Shown: positions 9,407 through 18,894, counted from the stretch's first letter. The stretch is 64,000 nt of DNA from Stutzerimonas kunmingensis (GCF_014764705.1 NZ_JACXXG010000006.1:1-64000); one strand, 5' to 3'. A program made the numbers and translations. The notes: generated by a model not told the origin, from the letters alone.

Positions 9407-10603
9407 ATGAACGTCAACTACACGGCCGAAGAGCTCGCCTTTCGCGATGAAGTGCGCGCCTTCCTGAAAAGCGAGCTGCCGGCGGACATCGCCGCCAAGG
9501 TCAAGCTCGGCAAGCACATGTCCAAGCAGGATCACGAGCGCTGGCAGCAGATTCTGGTCAAGCGCGGCTGGTACGCGCCGGGCTGGCCGGTGGAACTGGG
9601 CGGCACCACCTGGGGCCCGGTCGAGAAGCACATCTTCGATGAGGAGTGCTCGGCCTTCGGCGCGCCGCGTACCGTGCCCTTCGGCGTCAACATGGTCGCC
9701 CCGGTGATCATCAAGTTCGGCACGCAGCAGCAGATCGACCACTACCTGCCGCGCATTCTTTCCGGCGAGGACTGGTGGTGCCAGGGCTATTCCGAGCCCG
9801 GTGCCGGCTCCGACCTGGCCAGCCTGAAGACCCGCGCCGTGCGTGACGGCGACCATTACGTGGTCAACGGCCAGAAGACCTGGACCACCCTCGGCCAGCA
9901 CGCCAACATGATCTTCTGCCTGGTGCGCACCGACCCGGAAGCCCAGCAGCAGCGCGGCATCAGCTTCCTGCTGATCGACATGAAGAGCCCGGGCATCAGC
10001 GTGCGGCCGATCATCACCCTGGACGGCGACCACGAGGTCAACGAAGTCTTCTTCGACAACGTCCGCGTGCCGGTGCAAAACCTCGTCGGCGAGGAAAACC
10101 AGGGCTGGACCTGCGCCAAATACCTGCTGACCCACGAGCGCACGGGCCTGGCCGGCATCGGCTCGTCCAAGGCGGTGCTGGCGCATCTGAAGCGCATCGC
10201 CATGAAGGAGGTCTGCGACGGCAAGCCGATGCTCGAAGACCCGTTGTTCCGCGCCCAGGTCGCGGAAGTGGAAATGCAGCTAATGGCCATCGAGATGAGC
10301 ACCCTGCGCATCCTCGCGGCGGCGAAGGAGGGCGGCGTGCCGGGCGCGGAGTCCTCGATCCTCAAGGTCAAGGGCACCGAGATTCGCCAGGCGATTACTC
10401 ACCTCTTGCGCAAGGTCATCGGCCCCTACGCGTTGCCATTCCTCGAAGAGGAAATGCAGCTGGACTACGACGGCGATCTCTTGCACGCCGACTACAGCGC
10501 ATCGCTGGCCGGCGACTACTTCAACATGCGCAAGCTGTCGATCTTCGGCGGCTCCAACGAAATTCAGAAGAACATCGTCTCGAAGATGATTCTCGAGCTG
10601 TAA
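9407..10603 (+). CDS. Acyl-CoA dehydrogenase (large, first copy)
   Basis: 398 residues with the three-part acyl-CoA dehydrogenase layout. The N-terminal helical domain is followed by a middle beta domain (WCQGYSEPGAGSDLASL, VNGQKTWTT) and a C-terminal helical domain ending with the FAD-contact motif FGGSNEIQKNI. It introduces the first double bond of beta-oxidation, with electrons going to ETF. The start MNVNYTAEEL is preceded by ATGAGGACTTTCCC with a modest GAGG. It lies 43 bp behind the FadB-like gene and 12 bp before a second, shorter homologue. Such unlike pairs in other bacteria form heteromeric enzymes for bulky or branched acyl-CoAs, which is a possibility here. Confidence 0.92.
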   Translation: MNVNYTAEELAFRDEVRAFLKSELPADIAAKVKLGKHMSKQDHERWQQILVKRGWYAPGWPVELGGTTWGPVEKHIFDEECSAFGAPRTVPFGVNMVAPVIIKFGTQQQIDHYLPRILSGEDWWCQGYSEPGAGSDLASLKTRAVRDGDHYVVNGQKTWTTLGQHANMIFCLVRTDPEAQQQRGISFLLIDMKSPGISVRPIITLDGDHEVNEVFFDNVRVPVQNLVGEENQGWTCAKYLLTHERTGLAGIGSSKAVLAHLKRIAMKEVCDGKPMLEDPLFRAQVAEVEMQLMAIEMSTLRILAAAKEGGVPGAESSILKVKGTEIRQAITHLLRKVIGPYALPFLEEEMQLDYDGDLLHADYSASLAGDYFNMRKLSIFGGSNEIQKNIVSKMILEL

Positions 10604-10615
10604 GGGGGCACCGCA

Positions 10616-11758
10616 ATGGACTTCAAACTGACTGAAGAGCAGCAAATGCTGCAAGACACCGCGGCGCGCCTGGTGCGCGACGCCTACCCGTTCGAGCAGC
10701 GCGAGAAATTCAGTGAGTCGGAGCTGGGCTTTTCCGCCGAGTTCTGGGCGCAGCTGGGCGAGCTGGGCCTGACCGCCGTGCCGTTCTCCGAAGAGATTGG
10801 CGGCTTTGGCGGCGGTGGCGTGGAAACCATGCTGGTGATGACCGAGCTGGGCCGCGGGCTGACGCTCGAACCTTACCTGCAATCGGTGATCTTCGGTGGC
10901 GGACTGCTCACCCATTTGGGCAGTGACGCGCAGAAGGAGGAGCTGCTGCCGCAGGTGGCGGCCGGTTCGCTGCAACTGGCGGTGGCGCTCGACGAGCCGC
11001 AGAGCCACTACAACCTCAACGATGTGCAGACCAAGGCTGAGGCGGTCGACGGCGGGTATCGCCTGTCCGGACGCAAGGCAGTTGTCATCGGTGGACACAG
11101 CGCCGGGCAGATCATCGTCTCCGCGCGCACCGCTGGCGACAGTCGCGACGAAGCCGGCATCAGCCTGTTCCTGGTCGATCCGAATGCTCAAGGCATCAGT
11201 CGCCGCGTCTACCCGACCATCGACGGGCGCAAGGGCTGCGAGCTGTTCCTCGACAACGTGCAGGTCGGTGCTGACGCCGTGCTTGGCGAGATTGGTAATG
11301 CGCTGCCCGCGCTGCGTTATCAGCAGGGCCGTGCCATCGCCGCGCAGTGCGCCGATGCCCTCGGCAGCATGGACGAGGCCTGCAAGCTGACCCTCGATTA
11401 TCTGAAGACGCGCAAGCAGTTCGGCGTGCCGATCGGCAAGTTCCAGGTCCTTCAGCACCGCATGGTGGACATGCAGACCGAGCTGGAGCAGGCCACCAGC
11501 ATGGCGATCCTCGCCGCCACCTTTGCCGATGGCGAAGACAACGACGACCGCAGCCGTATCATCGCCGCCGCCAAATACATCTGCGCCCGCGCCGCACGCA
11601 AGGTGGCCGAGGAAGCCATCCAGCTGCACGGCGGCATCGGCATGACCTGGGAATACAACCTCGCCCACCACGCCAAGCGTCTGGTGATGATCGCCCACCA
11701 GTTCGGTGACGATGATCATCATTTGAAGGCTTATGCGAAGCTGATGCAGGTGGCATAA
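10616..11758 (+). CDS. Acyl-CoA dehydrogenase (second copy)
   Basis: 380 residues, clearly family (FSEEIGGFGGGGVETMLV, LGSMDEACKLTLDYLKTRKQFG, QLHGGIGMTWEYNLAHHAKR). It diverges from its upstream partner; the C-terminal motif is EYNLAHHAKR and not GGSNEIQ. The GGGGGC before the ATG is the likely ribosome site. Tight spacing after the first dehydrogenase implies co-translation and perhaps a hetero-oligomer. Substrate cannot be told from sequence. Confidence 0.9.
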   Translation: MDFKLTEEQQMLQDTAARLVRDAYPFEQREKFSESELGFSAEFWAQLGELGLTAVPFSEEIGGFGGGGVETMLVMTELGRGLTLEPYLQSVIFGGGLLTHLGSDAQKEELLPQVAAGSLQLAVALDEPQSHYNLNDVQTKAEAVDGGYRLSGRKAVVIGGHSAGQIIVSARTAGDSRDEAGISLFLVDPNAQGISRRVYPTIDGRKGCELFLDNVQVGADAVLGEIGNALPALRYQQGRAIAAQCADALGSMDEACKLTLDYLKTRKQFGVPIGKFQVLQHRMVDMQTELEQATSMAILAATFADGEDNDDRSRIIAAAKYICARAARKVAEEAIQLHGGIGMTWEYNLAHHAKRLVMIAHQFGDDDHHLKAYAKLMQVA

Positions 11759-11780
11759 CGCACCAACCGCCACACCACGA

Positions 11781-11808
11781 CCGGGCCTCATGGCCCGGTT
11801 GTGCTTTT
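11781..11808 (+). terminator. Intrinsic terminator of the beta-oxidation operon
   Basis: CCGGGCC-TCAT-GGCCCGG (11781-11798) is followed by TTGTGCTTTT, 22 bp after the last stop codon. Confidence 0.8.
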
Positions 11809-12207
11809 GCAGAGATAGGATCGTAGTTCTTAGCCGACTGCCAGCAGGTGTGGCGGAGGCGCAGTCTGCGCTTTCGCAGGGTGTTCCGCTTCAGCCCAGA
11901 TGGTTGGTTGAAGTCCACCCTGCGGCGCTGCGTCCAAGGTGACAGACCGGATAGTCGCTTTTGCATCCATGTGATAACTCGGTGTCGCGTTGCGGTGGAT
12001 CGGTAAAGCGTGATCCACCCTACGGCTTCGCAAGCAAGCTCGCGTCCCGCGGTTTCTGTGTTGCCTATCGAAAGCTGCGGCGATTCCTTGGATTTGTAGT
12101 ATCGAGTTCGCTCGTGAACAGTGGTTGCGGTGCAAATAGCGAGGTATACATCGCTTGCTAACCGCTCAGTGGTGATTGCACCGGCTGGGTGATTCGGTCC
12201 AGATACG
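11809..12207. other. Intergenic region with a repeat-like hairpin, no gene seen
   Basis: No reading frame here looks coding. GTGGATC-(GGTAAAGC)-GTGATCCAC around 11994-12018 and the related AGTCCACCC near 11914 resemble the dispersed TGGATCACCC-type repeats of P. stutzeri-like genomes. It probably represents decayed repeat DNA between two operons that converge on it. Confidence 0.4.
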
Positions 12208-12235
12208 GAAAGGCCGGGCAAATGCCCGGCCTTTC
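12208..12235 (-). terminator. Terminator hairpin of the three-gene envelope locus
   Basis: GAAAGGCCGGGCA (12208-12220) and TGCCCGGCCTTTC (12223-12235) form a 13-bp perfect stem just beyond the stop at 12253 on the minus strand. Confidence 0.75.
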
Positions 12236-12252
12236 TGTCACACACTCAGCGA

Positions 12253-13296
12253 TCAGATGCTGTCGAGTTGCGGGTTCAGGCGGTCCAGCAGGCGCTTGCT
12301 GCGGCGGCCGTTCTGCAGGTCGCTCAGATCCGTCAGGCGCACGCGATCCTTCGGCTCGACCTTCAACTCCACGCCGCTGACGTCGCCGAGTAGAGCCTTC
12401 CTGAGCAGTTCGCAACTGTCTTCCATGCCCTTTGGCAGGTCCTTGAATTCACGGCTGCAGTCCTTTTCGGTCTGTTCAACGACCTTCTCGTAATGCGCCT
12501 TGCGCTGTTTTTCGCCGCTGCCTTCGGTGGGGTTCATTGGGGTGTTGTAGCGCTGATACAGAGCAATGCTGCGCTCGGCCATGCCGCGATCCTTAACGCT
12601 GAACGAGGCGCTTTGCAATTCGGCGCGCTCGACGCTCGACGCCAAGTCACCCAGCTCGCTCATGAATGCCCGCTGCCCCCGGTCGTCGCCACCGAAGCTT
12701 TCGCTCAGGCGCTGCAGCTTGCGATTCAAATCCCGCAGGTTGCTCAGCCGGTAGCTGACACGCGAATCGAACAGTTCTGGCAGGTCGACTGCCAGCTCTG
12801 TCTCCAGGGTGCCGGCATCGTCATCGATATCCACGTAGATCTCGACGTCATAGGGCTTGAGTTCGGCCAGCCCACTGATCAGCGCGGGTTCGAACCCGCG
12901 AGCGGTCGCCATGCCTCGGCCGAAGCCGCCGCCGGCCATCGCGCCGAGGCTGCTCAGGCCACCGAGTGCGCGGGTGTCGGCCTCGACGCCGTTGAAGCGC
13001 AGGCGCAAGCGGGTCCGCTCGTCGTTAATGGAGCGGTCGCTGATGATGACTTCAGCCACCTGCAGGCTTGGCTCGCGTCCACCGGCTTCCACTTGCAGCT
13101 CGGAGATTGTCACGCGGCCGCCGAAGGGGCTGGACGAAACCGACTTCCAACGCAGGGTGTCCTCAAGCTCGTGCTCGTAAACCCAGTCTTCGATCAGCTT
13201 TTCTGCCTGGCTGCTGCTGTAGGCGCTCAGGCCAAAGTAGCCGGCCACCAGTACGGCAACGGCAGCGCCGGCGATCAGGGGTAGGCGCTTGCTCAT
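12253..13296 (-). CDS. Membrane-anchored protein of unknown function
   Basis: 347 residues: one N-terminal hydrophobic helix (about residues 5-27), then a soluble domain that should face the periplasm. It lacks a cleavage site, so it is probably a type II anchored protein. In style (anchor followed by a beta-rich region with SSPFGGRVTISELQVEAG) it resembles YdgA/DUF945-like proteins, though the match is not firm enough to name it. The ATG overlaps the stop of the upstream gene in an ATGA junction, so the two are translationally coupled. It is the last gene of a three-gene set ending in a strong hairpin. Confidence 0.7.
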   Translation of the reverse strand: MSKRLPLIAGAAVAVLVAGYFGLSAYSSSQAEKLIEDWVYEHELEDTLRWKSVSSSPFGGRVTISELQVEAGGREPSLQVAEVIISDRSINDERTRLRLRFNGVEADTRALGGLSSLGAMAGGGFGRGMATARGFEPALISGLAELKPYDVEIYVDIDDDAGTLETELAVDLPELFDSRVSYRLSNLRDLNRKLQRLSESFGGDDRGQRAFMSELGDLASSVERAELQSASFSVKDRGMAERSIALYQRYNTPMNPTEGSGEKQRKAHYEKVVEQTEKDCSREFKDLPKGMEDSCELLRKALLGDVSGVELKVEPKDRVRLTDLSDLQNGRRSKRLLDRLNPQLDSI

Positions 13297-15194
13297 TCGT
13301 CATCTCCTTGGAGTTCGGCACGTTCGGGCCAGGCTTGTTGTATCAGCGATTTGGCCTCTTCCGGCGTCCAGTCCGGGTCACCGATTTCATGGCGTGCAAG
13401 TTTCAGCGGGTCGCGCAGGTCGGCGCAGCCCTTCTCGGTACACGCCTGTAGCGTAGTGGCGCTGATCAGCGTCAGCGGCAGGTTTTGCTCATCCTTGCGC
13501 GATGCATCCAGGCGCGCCTCGCCCTTGACCAGGAACCAGCCCTCGTCGGCGTCTTGCTCGCTGTCTTTGGTATCCAATACCGCAGGGTACGGATAGTCGA
13601 CCTCCCAGCCACCATCGGTCTTGCCATCGATATGCACGATCTGGCTGTACCCCTGCGCGCGGCCTTGCATCATCGCGGCATAGCCACCGCCACTGAACGG
13701 CGAGTAGCTGGCATCGCTGAGGATGCGTCCATAGAGCTCTTCGGGTTTGCGAGTTTCACGGCGCAGTTGACGATACAGCTGCAGCTGTTGCTCTGCCTGG
13801 CGGGCCAGCAGCTCGCGCTGACGCTGGGCTTCACGCTCGCGCTCCAGCTCGGCGCGGCGCTGCAGTTCAGCTTCCTTGCGCTCGTATGCGAACAGGTGGT
13901 TATCGGCGCGGGCCGGGTCGTATTCCCACTTCTTGGTACGGTAATGACGCGAAAGCGAAATGTCGTAGAGCCAGAAATCCCGATCGCCCTCGTACAGCCC
14001 TTTTTCCAGATCCCGCATGCCGTAGAACTGGATCGCTCTGATCTTGGGCGCGCTCTTGTCGAGGTGTGCGGTGGCGAGGTCGATTGTCCGGCGAATGCTT
14101 TCCAGGTCGCGGAAAAGGTCACGGGTTTCGGTCAGAGCGATCAGCGTGACGCTACCGGCATTCCAGTGGCCGTTATAGCTATGGCCCATGCGCAGCAGGT
14201 AATGCACCTTGCTGGCAGGTTCGCTATGCAACAGCAGCAACAGGTTCTTGCGTTGGTCGATACCCACTACCGGAAGCTGCGGCGCGTCGCCGTAGATTTC
14301 CAGGCCATCCAGGAAGCTGCCTTTGAACTGATGCAGACGCACGCCATCGCGGCGGTTGAGCGTCAGCGAGCCGCTGCCCTGCGCGTAGCCGTCCGGGCCG
14401 CATGTCACGCCGCTGGATGTCGCGGAGATATTCGCTATGTCGTCCTCCGGCTTGAACCCCAGGCGGAAGCGGCAGCCGTTCTGATCGGTGATCTCTGTGA
14501 TGAAGTCGGCCTTGGCAAAAACATCCCGGGCCAGCGGCGGTTGCCAGCCGTTGACGCTGAACTCTTTGGCGATAACCGGGGCGGGGGCCACGGCCTGCTC
14601 AACCGAGGCTGGCTTTTCTGCCGGCTCAGCGGGTTGGGCGTCGGCTAAAGGTGCTGTCGGCGCTGGGGATGCGGCTGGGGGTTGTGGTGCTTCGGCTTGC
14701 GTCGGTTTGGCCGGTTCCGGCTCTGCGGTGGCCGGAGCGGTCTCGCGCGCAGCAGGTGCAGCGGAAGCGGGGGCTTCAGCAGGCGCTTGGGCGACGGTTG
14801 GCGCAGGGGCTTGCTCGGCTGCAGGCTGCGGAGCTGCCGGGGCAGTATCTGCTGCTTGCGCCAACCAGCCGGCGGCCTGGCTGGCGCTACCGCTGGCCTG
14901 GGTCTTGCCGGTGCTGTCTACACTGGTCCAGCTCAGTTGCGTGGCGCTCGAGCACTGAGTGGCGAACAGGCCGCCAAGTTTTGGTAGCAAGCGGTTGATG
15001 GAGTCCTGGTCTGCTGGGCCGGCAAATGCGAAACGCAGCTTCAGGTTGTCGCTGCACCAAGGCTGGCCATCGGCGTGGTCGACAAAGACTTCGACGTTTT
15101 CCGCCTTCGAATAGGCCAGCCGATGGCTGGCTGCCTGGGCCGAAGCCGTTACGGCCAGGCTTAAGGCCAGCAGGGAAATGTGGCGTACGTTCAT
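13293..15194 (-). CDS. Exported protein of unknown function with Ala/Pro-rich linker
   Basis: 633 residues. A signal peptide (MNVRHISLLALSLAVTASAQA) is followed by a small N-terminal domain (about 22-115). A low-complexity Ala/Pro/Glu stretch of about 100 residues (115-215) comes next, then a C-terminal domain with a charged coiled-coil-like segment rich in Glu, Arg and Gln around 430-490. The linker suggests a periplasmic protein spanning or exploring the cell wall. No enzyme motif was recognised. Its start overlaps the stop of the upstream lipoprotein gene by one base (TGATG). Confidence 0.75.
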   Translation of the reverse strand: MNVRHISLLALSLAVTASAQAASHRLAYSKAENVEVFVDHADGQPWCSDNLKLRFAFAGPADQDSINRLLPKLGGLFATQCSSATQLSWTSVDSTGKTQASGSASQAAGWLAQAADTAPAAPQPAAEQAPAPTVAQAPAEAPASAAPAARETAPATAEPEPAKPTQAEAPQPPAASPAPTAPLADAQPAEPAEKPASVEQAVAPAPVIAKEFSVNGWQPPLARDVFAKADFITEITDQNGCRFRLGFKPEDDIANISATSSGVTCGPDGYAQGSGSLTLNRRDGVRLHQFKGSFLDGLEIYGDAPQLPVVGIDQRKNLLLLLHSEPASKVHYLLRMGHSYNGHWNAGSVTLIALTETRDLFRDLESIRRTIDLATAHLDKSAPKIRAIQFYGMRDLEKGLYEGDRDFWLYDISLSRHYRTKKWEYDPARADNHLFAYERKEAELQRRAELEREREAQRQRELLARQAEQQLQLYRQLRRETRKPEELYGRILSDASYSPFSGGGYAAMMQGRAQGYSQIVHIDGKTDGGWEVDYPYPAVLDTKDSEQDADEGWFLVKGEARLDASRKDEQNLPLTLISATTLQACTEKGCADLRDPLKLARHEIGDPDWTPEEAKSLIQQAWPERAELQGDDE

Positions 15195-16078
15195 CAGATC
15201 AGCTCCCAGGCACCGTCGGCCGCCTGGCAGGCCTTGGCAGTCTGCTGCTCATTGCTGCCCTGGGCTGTCACGTCGTACTTGATTGTCCGGCAGGTGGCCT
15301 GGGCCGTCATGGCCTGCTCGACCGGAACAGCATCCAGATCGATGGCGTCCAAATCGATGCCCTTGGAGGCTGCGCTGGCGAGATCGAGGCTGTCGAGATC
15401 GGTCGCCGTTTCGGCTGCGGCGGTCTGGGTCGACTGGGCAGGCTTTTTAACCTGAGCCACCAACGGCGCGTAAACATAGCCGATGGTTACGCCGCGGCGG
15501 CCCACCATGATCCAGTCATTGTCGGTGCGGCCAATCGCGGTAAAGGTGGTACCGGTTGGCAACCCTGCAACCTTTTCGGCTTTGAGGTCAGGCGCATTGC
15601 GTACGTTCGCCGATTTAACCGCCTGGTAGGGCTGGTTGATGAGGGTCATGTTCGCTACCGGCTGCACTTTGGGAGTGCGCTTGACTGCGACTTCACGCTG
15701 TACGGTTTCGGTCTTGATCGGGGTAATGGTGGCTTTGGCATCGCTGTGGCTCGACGACCACTGAGTGGCCTGGCCATCCTGGGTGTACTGCAGCGCTTGC
15801 TGGGTCTGCAGCGCAAGCGCCTCGCGATCTCGCACGTCAAGCTTCGCGCCGATAGTCTTGCCCAGGTAACCGCCGGCCAGTGCGCCTGCGATCATCGCTG
15901 CGGTGCGACCGCTACCGTTTCCAACCTGGCTACCGATGAGAATGCCTGCTGCGGTGCCGACCAGGGTGCCGATGTTCTCTTTGTTCGCCCACTCGTTTTC
16001 GGCCATGTTGGCGCAACCGGCGCTGAACACGATGGCGCTGCTGAGCAACAGCACGCTGGTTTTTTTTGCAAAGCCCAT
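15194..16078 (-). CDS. Lipoprotein with glycine-zipper and SH3-like domain
   Basis: 294 residues. The signal peptide ends in a lipobox FSAGC, so the mature protein is probably lipid-anchored. A glycine-zipper region follows (TLVGTAAGILIGSQVGNGSG ... AGALAGGYLG). Around 165-225 an SH3b-like domain is visible (VKSANVRNAPDLKAEKVAGL, GVTIGYVYAPLV). Outer-membrane glycine-zipper lipoproteins are often linked to envelope stability. The ATG at 16078 puts the signal peptide at the N terminus; a frame reaching 16114 would prepend 12 non-signal residues. Eight consecutive T on the plus strand (A in the gene, 16060-16067) fall in the signal-peptide codons. Confidence 0.8.
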   Translation of the reverse strand: MGFAKKTSVLLLSSAIVFSAGCANMAENEWANKENIGTLVGTAAGILIGSQVGNGSGRTAAMIAGALAGGYLGKTIGAKLDVRDREALALQTQQALQYTQDGQATQWSSSHSDAKATITPIKTETVQREVAVKRTPKVQPVANMTLINQPYQAVKSANVRNAPDLKAEKVAGLPTGTTFTAIGRTDNDWIMVGRRGVTIGYVYAPLVAQVKKPAQSTQTAAAETATDLDSLDLASAASKGIDLDAIDLDAVPVEQAMTAQATCRTIKYDVTAQGSNEQQTAKACQAADGAWELI

Positions 16079-16418
16079 GAGGTAGTCCTTATCTGAATGG
16101 CTGGCAGGTAGCATTCAGGACTGACGCGACGGCCGTTGCAGTGCCGACGGGGCTGCCGTTTCAATCCCTGAAATGGCCGGCAATTACACACAAATATGGC
16201 CTGCATCACAAACTCAAAAGCGTCTAGGACGGCAATTCGAGTGCGAACGGCTGAAGCTGCAGGGGTTTGGCAGTGCCGTGGCGGTCGGCTTTCAGCTCAA
16301 CTGGCCGACAATCCGAAGGGCTGAAGTTGACGCCGTACAAGGCTTATTGGGCAGTAACGATCTGACCGCCGGCGACCAGTGCACGCAATGAATGTAGTGG
16401 CCGCCATGCGTCGATCTG
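16079..16418. other. Intergenic region, promoter of the envelope locus, no gene seen
   Basis: It must hold the promoter for the minus-strand lipoprotein gene, but no clear consensus was found. GTCGGC (16286-16291) and GCCGAC (16306-16311) could form a hairpin behind the broken transporter gene. Confidence 0.35.
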
Positions 16419-17765
16419 TCACGCCGGGGCTGGTGTGGCTACACCTTGCGGCTTCCACTCCTGCAAGCGGTCCAGGCTGCCGCGGTAATGCTTTAGCCCC
16501 ATGCCGAGCAGGATCATCGCGCCGACAAGGGCGATGCCGGTGGCGATCAGCAGCGAATAGCGCAGGGCGTTGTCGTCGCCGAAGACGAAGTCGGTGCCCA
16601 GCGCCACCGCGGTCGGGCCGATGCCCAGGCCGACCATGGTGATGACGAACAGGTACACCGCCGACGCCTGGCCGCGCATGGAGTTGGGCATGATCTCCTG
16701 GATCGCCGCCGGGCCGACGCCGAAGGGCATGGCGATGGTGAAGACGTGCAGGGCGATCAGCGCCAGTGCCAGTTCGCCGGTGCCGGCCAGGTAGGCGAGA
16801 TTGAGCGGCAGGGTCAGCGCGGCGGAGATGATGCCGACGCGCAGCGGTGCGTCGCGATAACCGCGGCGGTGCAGCAGGTCCGACAGCCGCCCGCCGGCGA
16901 TGATGCCGATCGAGCCGGCCACCGCCACCACCGAGCCGTAGAGCACGCCAACGTCGCTGGCCGACCAGCCGTAGGTGCGGATGAAGAATGTCGGAATCCA
17001 CGCCTAACTGCCGTAGGCGGCGAACGCCAGGCAGGCGAAGCCGAAGTTGTGGCAGAGCACGGTGCGCCGGTTCTGGCGAATGTATCCGGCTACCTCGCTC
17101 AACGGCACCTCGACGCCGGCGCCGACGCCCTTGCGCGACGGCTCGCGGATCAGCAAGAGCACGGCGGTGAACAGCACGCCCGCCGCGCCGAGTACGAGGA
17201 AGATCAGCTGCCAGGGGCGCACCATGCCAAGCACCGGCAACTCCACATCGCCCTGTGCCGAAGCGAACTTGACCACCAGCCCGCCGAGCAGAAAGGCCAG
17301 ACCGGAGCCGATGTAGATCCCCATCGAATAGACGCTCATCGCGGTGCCGCGCAGCTTGGGCGGGAAACTGTCGGCAATCAGCGAGTAGGCCGAAGGCGAC
17401 AGCGCGGCCTCGCCGACACCGACGCCGATGCGGAACACCAGGAACTGCCAGAAGGTGCGTGCGGTGCCGCACAGCGCGGTCATCAGGCTCCACACCAGCA
17501 CGCCGATGGCGATGATGCCGCGGCGGCTCTTGCGGTCGGCCAGGCGCCCGATGGGCACGCCGCAGATGGTGTAGAACACCGCGAAGGAGAAGCCCATGAG
17601 CAGGCTCATGTGGGTGTCGGTGATGTCCAGGTCACGGCGGATCGGCTCGACCAGCAGGTTGAGGATTTGCCGATCGACGAAGGACAGCACGTAGGCGAGC
17701 ATGAGGATGGCGACCGTGACCCAGGCGCGGGTTTGCGAGGGGTAGCCGTTATTGTTGTTGTGCAT
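16419..17765 (-). pseudogene. MFS transporter interrupted by an in-frame TAG
   Basis: Two segments in the same frame together make about 448 codons of a 12-helix major facilitator transporter. The first covers helices 1-6 (FVDRQILNLLVEPIRRDL, GRLADRKSRRGIIAIG) and ends in AYGS followed by TAG at 17004-17006. The second resumes immediately with AWIPTFFIRTYGW and runs to the normal C terminus. Spinster-like/aromatic-acid-type MFS proteins have an uninterrupted segment at this place. A single-base change would restore the frame, so it is a young pseudogene or a sequencing error; read-through is less likely. It sits next to a hydrolase/TetR pair, hinting at a lost uptake function for the same pathway. 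Confidence 0.85.
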
Positions 17766-17909
17766 GGCAAGGCTCCATTGGCGAGGAGGGCTGTAACCAG
17801 CCCATCCTCACTTTTGTCGGAGATCAGCCATCCGGCAAGGTGAATAACCCTCGCATATGTTTCGAAATATGCTAGCAGTGTTCCGCTCTGCGAAATTGAC
17901 GATTATGGG

Positions 17910-18794
17910 TCATGCCACCGTTTGTTGTTGACCCGGCATCAGCTCTGGCAACAGATGTGGTGTCCAGAGGTTGTCGGCGAAACTGCGACGGAAGAAGCCG
18001 AAGTGGCCGATCCGCGTGGCGCCGATTTCCGCGGGCGCGATGCGCTGCATGGTTTTCGGTGCCGAGCTGTAGAAGCCATGCAGGGATTCGGTGTTGCGCG
18101 CCGACATCATTTCGTCGTCGCTGAAGGACAGCGAGGTCAGGGGCGTGCGCACGGCTGCGAAGGCCTGGCGCACGGGCTCGCCCTCGACACCGACCAGGTA
18201 GTCCGGATGCAGGCACCAGCGCCGCCACTGGCGAATCACCCCGGCGGGCAGGTCGCCGACCGCCCCGATGCGACCGCCGGGGAAGTAGCCGGCCACGGCG
18301 GTCAGTACGGGCGCCAGACCATGCCAGAGCAGCCAGGCCTTGTTGCGGATCTGCGGGCTGTTCTCGCGCCAGTAGCCGCTGCCGGCGGCAATGGTGACGA
18401 TGCGGGTCAGGCGCTCATGGCCGTTGACCAGCGGCAGGGTCTGCGCGCCGACACTGTGGCCGATCCAGTACAGCGGCAGCTCACCGGCAACCTCGGCCGC
18501 CGCGGCGAGCACCGCGCTGCAGTCGTGGCGCGCCCAGTCGAGGATATCGACGTTCAACTGGCGGAGCGGCACCCGCCGCGAGCGGCCCATGCCCAGGTAA
18601 TCGAAGGTCACCGCCAAGTAGCCCTGGCCGGCCAGCCAATTGGCAAAGTCGGTGTAGAAGCGCTGCGGCACGCCCATCGCCGGCGCGATCAGCACGACGC
18701 CGCATGGCAGGCTGCTCGGCTGATACCAGTAGCTGGACAGGGCATGGCCGTTGCCGTTGTCGATGGAGCGTTCTTCAACCTGTATCGTCGCCAT
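17910..18794 (-). CDS. Alpha/beta hydrolase
   Basis: 294 residues with the alpha/beta-hydrolase fold. A nucleophile elbow GHSVG lies about residue 112 (YWIGHSVGAQTLPL), and an oxyanion-type strand VVLIAPAMGVPQRFY is near residue 35. A C-terminal histidine in TRIGHFGFFRRSF would complete the triad. The C-terminal GHFGFFR motif marks the group annotated as uncharacterised alpha/beta hydrolases near lipid genes. It is transcribed away from a TetR gene with a palindromic operator between them, so it is probably that repressor's target. Substrate unknown. Confidence 0.85.
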   Translation of the reverse strand: MATIQVEERSIDNGNGHALSSYWYQPSSLPCGVVLIAPAMGVPQRFYTDFANWLAGQGYLAVTFDYLGMGRSRRVPLRQLNVDILDWARHDCSAVLAAAAEVAGELPLYWIGHSVGAQTLPLVNGHERLTRIVTIAAGSGYWRENSPQIRNKAWLLWHGLAPVLTAVAGYFPGGRIGAVGDLPAGVIRQWRRWCLHPDYLVGVEGEPVRQAFAAVRTPLTSLSFSDDEMMSARNTESLHGFYSSAPKTMQRIAPAEIGATRIGHFGFFRRSFADNLWTPHLLPELMPGQQQTVA

Positions 18795-18860
18795 CTTGTT
18801 GTTCTCCGCGCTTCTGCGATTGCTGCGATCGGTGCAGTATACGAAGGGTAGAAGATAATT

Positions 18861-18877
18861 CTAGAAAAATATTCTAG
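18861..18877. promoter_or_regulatory. Palindromic operator between hydrolase and tetR genes
   Basis: CTAGAA-AAATA-TTCTAG is a perfect 17-bp inverted repeat in an AT-rich island. It lies 18 bp before the TetR start and 67 bp before the hydrolase start, a usual position for an autoregulating TetR-family repressor. Confidence 0.7.
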
Positions 18878-18894
18878 TTCAGACTGGAGGCCGG

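Noticed and set aside
16419-17003. Separate small membrane-protein gene starting at 16946
   Set aside because: It is the C-terminal half of the MFS transporter in the same frame as the upstream half, split only by one TAG.
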